From contig CM077163.1 in NCBI GenBank assembly GCA_039583875.1, forward strand, positions 232,864,646 through 232,928,645: a stretch of 64,000 nucleotides of DNA, given 5' to 3'. Positions within the stretch are counted from its first letter, which is position 1. Every line of letters begins with the position of its first letter. Source of the DNA: Platanthera guangdongensis. Taxonomy: Eukaryota; Streptophyta; Magnoliopsida; Asparagales; Orchidaceae. The notes beneath the pieces are model-generated. The model saw only the letters and a list, made by a program, of their open reading frames with translations, was not told the origin of the DNA and did no database searches. The position numbers and the translations under genes are program-made. Below, one piece after another: positions 21,404 to 31,264 of this stretch.

Positions 21404-22143
21404 GTAAGAAAATTTTATTTTAAGTGCATCTACACCTTTGACTACTTGAAGTTAGACAAGATAATTTAAATATCTTTAATTGATTGAATTTTATCATCTG
21501 GTTTGGTTTTAAACTCGATTTATCCATTGTTTCTGATGGGGATCATGTCACACGATCTTTGAGGGTCTACTCGCGCCTACCACGGATCCAGTGATGATCG
21601 AGACCGCTCATGACGAGCGTAGTATTTTATGTTTATGTATTTTATTCGTGTACATTTTTGTTATGTATATTTTGGAGGTTATAATGTGCGGAGAATCACG
21701 ACCGTTCATTGTCCCTCCTTAGGCTATAGATAGGAGTAGAATGTCTCATGTAAGGTGTATTCGAAGTTTGAGCAAAACCTTCTTTTGATCACCAGTGCCA
21801 AAGCTGGATTCCAAATACGAAGCTTGGAAATTATCCCCTTTCCCCCACACTCACTTAGCCGGCAACCTCCATATCCTATTTCCTTCCCCTCATACACCCA
21901 GCCGCCCCATATTCCATCTCCTCCCTTCCACATTCATCCAGCCAGCCACCTTGATGCGGAATAGAGATGAGGACGAGCTTTGTGCCCATTTAGGGCTGAT
22001 TTGGAAGCTTACCATAGATGGCGTGTCCGGATCGACGATCCGACTCCGTGGATGCGTCTGGATTCGCGCTGCGAATCAATTTCTTATATAGCTTTGTACT
22101 TTTTGGATTTTATTTCCTGTAATTTTGGCCCCGAAACCAACGA

Positions 22144-22195
22144 CCAATCATAGCAGTTGATTCTGGGTGCCCTAATTTTTATTTCTTATAAATAG
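22144..22195 (+). promoter_or_regulatory. CCAAT and TATA elements of the L LTR
   Basis: CCAATCA at 22144 and TATAAATAG at 22187-22195 have the spacing of a Pol II core promoter. Both are conserved in the 3' LTR (TATAAATAG at about 26717). The transcribed CT-rich part follows. Confidence 0.45.
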
Positions 22196-22515
22196 CTGGT
22201 TTAGGGCTGCCTTCATGGCTAATTGCTGAATGTTTGGAGAAGAAATCGCTTCATTCCGGTGATCTCCTCCGCGGTGCCGACTCCGTGGAACCCTTTGATG
22301 ACGGCTCATTGGATAAGGTCTTGTATCTTTGCATTTTTTCCTCCTCTCCCACCATCCAACTTTCCCATTTTTGTTGTCCGACCACCTCCTGCAGCAGCCT
22401 TCAGCCACCCTCCACAACAACCAAATCCAGCCGCCAACTTCATGCCCAAAAAATTCCTTTTTCCTTTGATCTCCCCGTTCATTAAATTTCCTGTTCAATT
22501 CCTATAGTTTCCAAA

Positions 22516-23381
22516 CACCCCGCCCTTTCCTTTTGCTTCCCTCACTCCCCCATCACGCGGAACCACCTCCAAACAACCACCCACTATCGGATCTGCTCTG
22601 ATCCGGGCAATCCAGCCCAGATCCATCCCCCCATTCCCTCGATCCAGGCCTTGCAACACCAACTAGCCATCCCCCCTTGCCCGTCCTGGCCTACCCATCA
22701 CCGGAACCCTTCTCCAAGCCCTCCAACGTTAATATCTCTTTTATTGGCAGCAACCCTAATATTTGTGCGGTGTATTTTTATTGTTATTTGGTTGTAAGAC
22801 ATGAATATGATGTGATTATTACATGTTTGTTTGATATTTCAGTTTGTTATAGTGATTTGCTCCTGAACTAATCTCTAACTGCAGGAAAAATTTATTCGCC
22901 GCGCGCTCGTGCTTTGGCCCTACATGCGGAGGAAAGCCTAGATCCAGCCACCCCGCCCTTTCCTTTTGCTTCCCTCACTCCCCCATCACGCGGAACCACC
23001 TCCAAACAACCACCCACTATCGGATCTGCTCTGATCCGGGCAATCCAGCCCAGCTCCATCCCCCCATTCCCCCGATCCAGGATTTGCAACACCAACTAGC
23101 CATCCCCCCTTGCCCGTCCTGGCCTACCCATCACCGGAACCCTTCTCCAAGCCCTCCAACGTTCAGATCTCTTTTATTGGCAGCAACCCTAATATTTGTG
23201 CGGTGTATTTTTATTGTTATTTGGTTGTAAGACATGAATATGATGTGATTATTACATGTTTGTTTGATATTTCAGTTTGTTATAGTGATTTGCTCCTGAA
23301 CTAATCTCTAACTGCAGGAAAAATTTATTCGCCGCGCGCTCGTGCTTTGGCCCTACATGCGGAGGAAAGCCTAAGCCTGTT
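22516..23381 (+). repeat. 433-bp tandem duplication inside the L 5' LTR
   Basis: Copies at 22516-22948 and 22949-23381 are almost identical. Both start CACCCCGCCCTTTCC and include the TAAGACATGAATATGA and CGCCGCGCGCTCGTG stretches. The 3' LTR holds one copy, so the duplication arose after insertion, or in a 5' LTR copy only. Confidence 0.85.
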
Positions 23382-23533
23382 CCGCTTAATTAATTTATTT
23401 TGTCTTGCTGTGGAATTGTCTGTGTGGGATGTTGTATTTATTATTCAATTATGATCTAACCGTCGGACATTTGCATAACATGTAGGGTTAGGTCGCAGAT
23501 TTACCTCCGCCTATAGATTCGCCCGACGTCAAT

Positions 23534-23545
23534 TGGTATCAGAGG
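23534..23545 (+). other. Primer-binding site of element L
   Basis: TGGTATCAGAGG lies two bases after the LTR end and matches the initiator tRNA-Met complementary site except at the last base. Confidence 0.75.
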
Positions 23546-23611
23546 GAGGTTGCGCGCAGCCAAGTTACGCGCTCTTTTGATACGCAGTCGTAGAGTCTAT
23601 AAGTTTTCATT

Positions 23612-24427
23612 ATGTTTAGATATCACCACTTGTCCCCACCTCACTTTGGAGGTCTTGAGTCCAGTTGCACCCGCTCTCAGAGAGCCCCGTCAGGGAGATC
23701 GTTACATTATTACGACAATAATTCTCGATCGCAGTGCACTACTTTCAGAGATCGTGTTGACCCACCGACACGACCCCACTATGCTAGAGACGATCAGTAT
23801 GATGATTGTCGTCGTGCTTATCTGTACACACGAGCAGATCGTGTTGGTCCTTCGACATGGCTCAGTTACCTTAGGAATGATTATTATGAGGATAGTCGTT
23901 TCGAGAGAGATCTTGAGAGTCTGTTTCGTATTGCTTCCCCTTCCTTTGACGGCTCATCGAGTCCCGAGTCTTTCAGCTATTGACTTGTGGATATGGAGTA
24001 TTATTTAGATCATTTTGAGTTATTCGGTGAGCGTCACGTCAAGTTTGCGAAACTTAGACTTTTAGATCAGGCGAGGGCTTATTGGGCTAGCGTTGAGAGG
24101 ACCCACGAGCGAGACCGTCTTCGTCGCATCACTTGTTGGGCGGACATGAAGCGTATATTGTGTCAGAGATATCTGCCTTCGTCATATCGGAGTCGATTGC
24201 TCGACCAATTATTTTCCCTCCAGCAAGAATCCATGTTTGCCGCTGCGTACAAGGATTGCTTTGATGAGTTAGTTGTGCGGAGCGATCTCCGAGAGGACCC
24301 AACAATGGCCACTACTAGATTTCGGTCTGGACTTCGTTTTGACATACGTATTAATGTAGCTTATCATAGCTCGGAGTCCCTCGAACAGACATATCAGCTC
24401 GCCCTTCGTTACGAACAGTCATTGTGA
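23612..24427 (+). pseudogene. Gypsy gag (element L) with one in-frame stop
   Basis: A single frame runs 23612-24427 except for a TGA at 23981-23983. The N-terminal third is rich in Arg, Tyr and Asp. After the stop it reads M-E-Y-Y-L-D-H-F-E-L-F, then A-R-A-Y-W and the retrotransposon gag core with W-A-D-M-K and L-F-S-L-Q-Q (about residues 125-270). This core belongs to the Ty3/Gypsy capsid family, which assembles the cytoplasmic particle. The stop sits where the family typically has tryptophan, so it is probably a TGG-to-TGA change. No zinc knuckle follows. Confidence 0.75.
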
Positions 24428-25712
24428 TCCGCAAGAGGTAGTCGATGGGATTCTCACCTTGACCTCCGCAGTACGAGTTCCTTCCATACTGAGGTCACCA
24501 CGACGCCTACCACTGTCCTGTCAGCCACAACAAAAGTGGTACCTGATGCGGATTACTCTCGCCCCAGTGAGTGATCTATCTCTTGTTTCTGACCCGATTT
24601 TTGTGACCCCGACTGAGAGTGAGCCTGAGCGACCTATTGAGTCTGTAGTATTGTGTCTCTCACCCACACCTCCTCCTCTGCCTTACAACGGGTTAGTTAG
24701 CACCTCAACCACAGACCCATTTCCTGACACCGCACCCACAGATCCCTTTATGAGTGTCAGTCTTTGCCGTTCTCCCATTGTCATTACCCGGGATCACATC
24801 ACGATTGAGAGCCCATAGCCTGGTGTTGATCTCGTAGTGACTATATCACCCATTCACGGGGACACTACCCCTCACGATGGTACTCACATGGAGGATTATG
24901 GCCCTAGTGATGAGTTTTATGATGACCCCCTTGTTGAGCCTCCTGACGAGCCGCCACATCCTGGTGAGGATGCGCCGCCACATCCTGGTGAGGATGCGAC
25001 TCGGGTGAGACACTTGTCTATGAGTTTTGAGTTATTGACGTCTCTTTCGCAATCCCTATAGCCTTGCCCCGGAGAATTGATCTTGCGTGGAGCATAACGT
25101 ATGTAGGGCCTTCCTTGAGTACGCTTGAGCATACACATACTTTAAGGACCGACCTTATGGCGCATTGCACCATCGATGAATTTTGGGACGCACCACCTGC
25201 TGACCCACCAGACGAGCTCTTTTTTTTCGGTAACACGCACCACACTCGAGAGTCACGTCTTCTAGTCGGTGTACACGACTTTCACTCAGGTGGTCGTCTT
25301 ATCCGTGATGACTTTTCGTACACACCTTCTGGTGAGTCCCCTAATGTGCTACGTTCCCCGAGAGACATTTGGCTCTTTACGAACTCACATTTAAGTATAG
25401 ATGTCTCTCATGGTCATCTGAGCACTCGTCACACACGGGATGAGTTTTTCTACTCCATCGAGAGAGCCCCCTGATAGACCACCTTATTTTAGAGACATCC
25501 TGGTCATTATTAGACTTTCCCGTAGTAGGTATGTCGTGTCGGTCATGTGTCATTTGCATCATTTGCATGAGTCTGTTGAGTCATTTCGTCATCTTTTGCA
25601 TGAGTCTGTTGTGTTGTCTTTTCATCGTTTGCATGTGTATCATGAGTCGGTCCGACGAATAATCCATATTGGTAATAAATCTTGTAAAACACATGCGGAT
25701 GTCCATTGACAA
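24428..25712 (+). other. Interior of element L without pol: acidic and proline-rich frames
   Basis: Where protease, reverse transcriptase, RNase H and the integrase core should be, there are 1.3 kb of other sequence. It has consecutive open frames 24459-24818, 24837-25061 and 25064-25474. Their products are rich in Pro, Asp, Glu, Ser and Thr, with a tandem P-P-H-P-G-E-D repeat near 24950. No DDE, YVDD-type or D-S-G motif is seen. The source is unknown. It may be captured or expanded gag-spacer sequence. Confidence 0.5.
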
Positions 25713-26273
25713 GTGCAGGTACTTCATGAAGGCGAGCAGGTGATGGTAAGAATCTGCGTTGTGAGGCTCCGTGCGAGGCTTGCTAAAAGCTTGAGCGTTA
25801 GGCGAATGAGTCCCTGCTCAGTCCTGAGACGCATCGGGACAAATGCTTATGAGCTGGACATCCCCGCGAGCATGAGTACCCATACTATGTTCAATGTTGA
25901 GGACCTGATGCCATACTTTGCACCTCACGAGTATTCATGCCCACATCTTGGCGCCCCTCCCGAGCCTTTATCACCGTTTTTATCACCCACCACTCAGTCT
26001 ACCCCCGAGCCCTTGCCACCACATTCATTGCCTCGTGCTCAGCCCATTTCTGACCCCCACTTACCTGGGATCCAGTCCCCAACGGTTCCACCATTGGCAC
26101 CTCAGGTCCCACCGGATCCTTTTGTTACTGTGTTGAGAGACGAGATTATCACTGAGATCTTTATTCATGAGTCTGTCCCCTTTACAGACGGTCTTGTGTG
26201 TCGCTACCTGGTTTGTTGGCGCGGACGACCCTTCATTGACGACATCTGGATGCTACCAGCGGATCTAGATTGA
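25713..26273 (+). pseudogene. Gypsy integrase C-terminal tail with chromodomain-like end (element L)
   Basis: The frame contains F-N-V-E-D-L-M-P-Y after a basic strand region with V-M-V-R. This is the characteristic C-terminal segment of plant Ty3/Gypsy integrases. A Pro-rich spacer follows, then a chromo-like end (Y-L-V-C-W-R-G-R-P-F-I-D-D-I-W) and a stop at 26271. In complete elements this tail helps target integration. Here it is an isolated remnant with no catalytic core upstream. It is open over 186 codons, which suggests a fairly young deletion or selection on the sequence in cis. Confidence 0.7.
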
Positions 26274-26481
26274 TTCGCCCCGGACTTCGACTTCGGTACG
26301 ACCGTCTCCATTCATTGGAGATGAAAGCTTTTCAGTCCGGAGGAGTTGATTGGTGATGACACTCTTCCATCGACGACACTTGGACGACCTCCGGTGGACC
26401 TCTTCGAGTTTTACCTGGCATACAACGAGAGAATTTTGATCCCTATTCATCGGGAAATGAATTCTTTCAAGACGGGGAGAT

Positions 26482-28457
26482 TGATGCGAAGCAGAGACGA
26501 GGACGGGCTTTAGGCCCATTCGGGGCTGATTTGGAGACTTAACATATATGGCGTGTCAGGATCGACGATCCGACTCTGTGGATGCGTCCGGATTCGCGTT
26601 GGGAATCAATTTCATATATAGCTTTGTACTTTTCGGATTTTATTTCATGTAGTTTTGGCCCCGTGACCAACGACCAATCATAGTCGTTGATTGCGGGTGC
26701 ACTAATTTTTATTTCTTATAAATAGGTGGTTTAGGGCTGCCGTCATGTATCATTATTGAATGTTTGGAGAAGAAATCTCTTCATTCCGGTGATCTCCTCC
26801 ACAGTGCCAACTCTGTGGAACCCCTTGTGACGACTCCTTGGGTAAAGTCTTGTAACTTTGCATTTTTTTCCTCCTCTTCCACCATCCAACTCTCCCATTT
26901 TTGCTGTCCGACCACCTCCTGCAGCAGCCTTCATCCGCCGTCCACAACAACCAAACCCAGCCGCCAACTTCATGTCAGAACAAAATCCATTTTTCCTTTG
27001 ATCTCCCTGTTCATTAAATTTCCTATTCAATTCCTATAGTTTCCAAACATTTTTCCCATATTCCAGCCTGTTGCCGTCCACCTCATGCAACCGCCTTAAG
27101 CCACCCCTCCTCCCTGCTCATCCAGCCACCGTCAGTTGCCTAATATTCTGTCCAACAGTCGCCTGTCTGATTTCAGCCCCAAACCAGCCCAGATCTGGGC
27201 ATTCCAGCCCAGATCCAGCCACCCCGCCCTTTCCTTTTGCTGTCCTCACTCCCACATCACGCGGAACCACCTCCAAACAGCCAACCAATGTTGGATCTGC
27301 TCTGATCCGAGCAACCCAGCCTAGATTTAGCGCCCCCCCCCCCCCCATTCCCCCGATCCAGGCCTCACAACACCAACCAGCCTATGTTGCACCGACACTG
27401 ACACGGGACACGCGATACGACACACGACTCGTCAATTCTCAAAAAATAACATACTCCGACACGCTGGGACACGTATATTAAATAATCATTTTTTATAATT
27501 TTGAAAATCCTAAAAAATTTAACAAGAAATAAAAAAATAACAATTAATAAATATTTAAATAAATTAAGTCATGTTTAAATATTACTCATCAACTATTCAA
27601 ATGCAAAATTTAACAAATGATCAAAAAATGATAAAACATTAAAACATTACAATTATATATCGTCGGTAAAAATAATGGATTATCATGCAAATTTTTTTTC
27701 TCACTTTCAATCTTCCTTTTTCTAGAGAAAATATCTACGCCACTAGTAGATCCACTTTCACTACTTGAAATGCAAGAAATGCGTAACGACACTTCCAAGA
27801 CAAATTGCCACCCGCCTCACCATGAGTAGTTAACTTAGGGACACGCGTGTCCGATTGAGCGGGACACACGTGTCTGATTGAGCGGGACACGCGTGTCCGA
27901 AATCCGACTCGAGTGTCGGATTTCTGACTCAAGTGTCGGAGAGTGCCGGAGAGTCGGACGAGTGTCGGACTCTCCGACACCGACACGCTGGGCATTTTGA
28001 AGTGTCAGTGCTTCATAGCAACCAGCCATCCCCCCTTGACCGTCCCGGCCTCCCCATCACCGGAACCCTTCTTCAAGCCCTCCAACATTCAGATCTCTTT
28101 TATTGGCAGCAGCCCTAATATTTGTGCGATGTATTTGTATTGGTATTTGGTTGTAAGACATGAATATGGTGTGATTATTACATGTTTGTTTGGTATTTCA
28201 GTTTGTTATAGTTATTTGCTCCTGTACTAATCTCTAACCGCAGGAAGAATTTATTCGTCGTGCGCTCGTACTTTGGCCCTCCACGCGGTGGAAAGCCTTA
28301 GTCTGTTCCGCTTAATTAATTTATTTTGCCTTGCTGTGGAATTGTCTGCGTGGGATGTTGTATTTTTTATCCAATTATGATTTAACCGTCAGACATTTGC
28401 ATAGCATGTAGGGTTAGGTTGCAGATTTCCCGCCGCCTATAGATTCGCCCTGCGTCA
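26482..28457 (+). repeat. 3' LTR of element L
   Basis: It runs from TGATGCGAAG to TGCGTCA, 1976 bp, including the 637-bp hAT-like insert plus its duplicated 8 bp. The poly-C run at about 27333 is in this LTR. Confidence 0.85.
27382..28018. mobile_element. hAT-like non-autonomous DNA transposon
   Basis: A 637-bp insert is found in the L 3' LTR and is absent from both 5' LTR copies, which serve as empty sites. It has terminal inverted repeats of about 18 bp matching at 15 positions (CTATGTTGCACCGACACT and its partner). A perfect 8-bp target-site duplication, CAACCAGC, is at 27374-27381 and 28019-28026. The 8-bp duplication points to the hAT superfamily. Near the right end are direct and inverted ACACGCGTGTC-type repeats and several GTGTCGGA words. 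There is no transposase frame. Confidence 0.8.
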
Positions 28458-29589
28458 CACCCCATATTCCATCTCCTCCCTTCCACATTCATCCAGGCGG
28501 CCACCCCATATCCGTTTCCACCCCCACCCCATTCATCTAGTCGGCCACCCACATAGTCTAATTTCCTCTTCTCACATTCACCCAGCCGGCCATTCCATAT
28601 TCCATCTCCTTTCCAAAATTCCACCACCACTTCCTTGTCAATTCTCCCTAATTTCAGTTTTCTGGCAATCGCCACCACCACCTCCGGCTACCACCATCAC
28701 CTCCGTCGATCATCTCCAGCCACACTTGGCCGACCACCACTATCCAAACTCCCAAGCCACCTCCCCATTACTCCACTCATAACCACCTCCAACCTAAACT
28801 TGCTCATAGTGCACCCCCAATTCCTCACTTCCCCACAATTCCCTCTCCTCTACTCACTCAAAACCCTCTCCCACATCCCCATCGAGTCCCCCACTCAAGT
28901 CCCCAGCCGGCCACCTCCTCTCAACTCCCACAACCCCCTAATTCCCCATTACAGTCTACCTTCAGACCACATAACAGCCATCCCCCCTCTCTCCTCAAAC
29001 AGCCGGTCCACCCTTGGTTCCCCTTCACGTAACTCACTCTATTCCCCACCCTATTCCATCCACCTCCACAGTTGAAACATCTCCAAGCTAATCCTAGGAA
29101 TTCCAACCACCGGCCTGCACCCTAATCCCGCATCCTTTCTACAACCGATCCCTGTCCACTGCATTTTCAGGGCTCTCTCCACTGCTGACACCCTCCTCCA
29201 CACCCCCCACATCCCTTCCAGTTCCCCTGATTCTTCCCAATATCAGCTGCCATCATCCCTGGCCGCCGATAACTCCCTGGATATCCACTGAACCTTCGAC
29301 TCCATAGTTGTGCAAGTTTTAAGTTTGTTCTCCTTTATTTTGTATTGAATTAGTGTCAATTCACTGTATTTTTTTGTTATCATTGTCACCACGCCTTTGG
29401 TGATTTCGTTTGCCCTCATTTTACTTGTGTAATTTATATGTGTCATCTCACATTTATACTGCATTTCATGTTCTCCCATTTGTGGAGCTTTCTTAATTGT
29501 GACTTATCTTGCATAATTTTATAAATCTTATTATTGCAAGATAGATGTCGGATTAGTGTTAGCGCATTTAGAAGAAACCCATTAGTTTC

Positions 29590-29889
29590 TGTTAGAACCT
29601 ACCCTGTGCCAGCTTCTTTGTTTGATATGTGCGATCAGTGACTAGTATGTCAGTGGTTTATAGCCATTGGACATTGATGTTTGAATTCACATACATATTT
29701 GCATGCATCCATTCATATAAAAGCTGACATTGATGTTTGACTTTATGACATTGATTCATGATCGAGAACGTTGTGGACGATCTTTGTAAAACTGCTTGCA
29801 TGGTAATTTCATTCTCCTTTTAGATTGTTTCGATTTTCGAGTATGAGTATTGAAATGCTTTATGAACTTAGTGCATATGATACATAGGC
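29590..29889 (+). other. Intron sequence of the pyrophosphorylase-like gene
   Basis: AT-rich, single-copy-looking sequence between solo LTR K and element H. No exon, repeat or open frame was recognised. Confidence 0.35.
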
Positions 29890-30227
29890 GTACAAAATAT
29901 TGTTTATAAATGGGAGAAGATAAAAAATCGTGATAACATGCTCACCGCAACCTGATGGTTCTCCTTCTGAAAGATCCTCTCCTAGAAAGCTTATAAAAAA
30001 TTCACACAATGAAAACATAAGACACAGGAGTGAAAAATCTCATAGCTGAATTTCCAAAATGTCATTTAAATGATAAATTCCCTAAATATAATACCAATTT
30101 AAAAAATAATACTAATAGACTATAAGCTTGGAATGCTTGTCCAAATCTTCTCACATTGTGAGGAGGGTCGTTTGAGAGTGCATATACATATCCTCCATTC
30201 TAGGGAGCGTATGTATTAAGACATAAA

Positions 30228-30335
30228 AAGGGCAGCTTGGTGCACAAAATATCCCCACGCAGTGAGCGTCCGGGGAAGGGTCCCACCACAAGAGTGAAAT
30301 GTAGGCAAATCTTACCCTACATTTTTGAATGTATT
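30228..30335 (-). mobile_element. Au-type SINE fragment (3' half)
   Basis: On the minus strand the segment reads AGGGTAAG ... GTGGGACCCTTCCCCGGAC ... TTTTGTGCACC. It matches the 3' half of the SINE at 19260-19447, including the CCTTCCCCGGAC core. The tRNA-like head is missing, so it is 5'-truncated or decayed. No target-site duplication was found. Confidence 0.65.
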
Positions 30336-31264
30336 AATACATATGTACTGAAAAAAAACCTTAGCCTCAAGGTTGAGTAAAGAAACTCTACTGGAAACAA
30401 TCTTTCAATGCAGTAGCGGAGAGGGTGAGAGAAATGCGTCCAGAAATGTTAGGATCGGACGCTTTCAAGATCGATTTTGTCCGGATCTGTAATAGTGTAA
30501 TGGCATGAATAAACTAGACCATGGGATGGAACATTGGCGGTTGTTGTGAAATGGAGAAACCATGGGTAAGTGATATCATGGGGATAGGTGGACTCAGAAC
30601 TAGGGCTGAGGGATTTGCTAAATTGAGATATTAGAGTTGGGTGAAGTTTGGTGTGGGTGAGTTTTGAAATGTTAGTTTACTATGAAAAATGCATGCAAAT
30701 GAGGGGTGTTGGTGCTTTGTGAGGACCAACATAATATTAAAAAAAAATCAACCTCAAGAAAATTAGTGCATGCCTTAACAAGCATTGGGTGTGTGGTGGG
30801 AGTTGTGAGGTGGTTTAAATCTGTTTGGGAAATAAGAAAATGACATACCGAATGAATGCGGAACCTAATGAAAAAGAAAAGAGAAACTGTCATGGAATAT
30901 AACAGAAGGTTTGTGACGAGCAGGGCCCCGCCAACTAGGAATTCGACAAAAGAGGCGGAAAGCTGCAGGAATGAGTGGAACTAGGACTGTGGTTGGGCAG
31001 GGTAGGAAGATTGATTAGGGTCATGGAGGTGCCCTTGGAACTTTGAAGGGCTGGCACGAACTCTTGGGGTTGGTCTTGTCTAGGGTTGCGACAATGGAGA
31101 ATGAGATAGAAGCTATGGAGGTGAGTGTTCCGGTGAGTTGGGGTCGGAGTTGTGGATGAGAAAAGCATGGAAGTGGTGGTGGTTGGTACCGTTCATTCGG
31201 GAGTGGCTGTCAGAGATGGGGGACATGGATCCACTTTCCTGTAGGGGAGACGTTGGAGGGGTGG

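Larger units (their letters stand above)
21952..23531 (+). repeat. 5' LTR of element L
   Basis: 1580 bp, from TGATGCGGAA to GACGTCA. It pairs with 26482-28457. Relative to the 3' LTR it has lost a stretch of roughly 160 bp near 22515, gained a 433-bp tandem duplication (22516-23381), and lacks the 637-bp hAT-like insert. Confidence 0.85.
21952..28457 (+). mobile_element. Non-autonomous Gypsy element L (gag plus integrase tail only)
   Basis: It has LTRs at 21952-23531 and 26482-28457, a tRNA-Met primer-binding site at 23534, and a polypurine tract (GACGGGGAGA, 26471-26480). Only 2.95 kb separates the LTRs. The interior has a gag and the C-terminal integrase/chromodomain-like tail, but no protease, reverse transcriptase, RNase H or integrase core. 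Flanks CACCT (21947-21951) and CACCC (28458-28462) agree in four of five bases. It is nested in solo LTR K and carries a hAT-like element in its 3' LTR. Confidence 0.8.
21534..29584 (+). repeat. Probable solo LTR K, split by a nested Gypsy element
   Basis: TGATGGGG at 21534 is preceded by GTTTC (21529-21533), and GTTTC recurs at 29585-29589. Removing the nested element (21952-28457) and its duplicated bases leaves about 1.54 kb. This remainder has an AT-rich promoter-like part, a CT/CCA-rich transcribed part and an AT-rich end, as in other long Gypsy LTRs here. The CCA-rich part contains diverged tandem units of roughly 45-55 bp (CACATTCATCCAGCC type), into which the Gypsy element inserted. 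The right end (CATTA rather than CA) is not canonical, so the boundary is tentative. Confidence 0.45.

Noticed and set aside
21905..28505. 46-bp near-identical sequence on both sides of element L taken as a target duplication
   Set aside because: Far too long for an LTR insertion. The same unit recurs diverged further on (about 28560-28615), so it is a pre-existing tandem repeat in solo LTR K.
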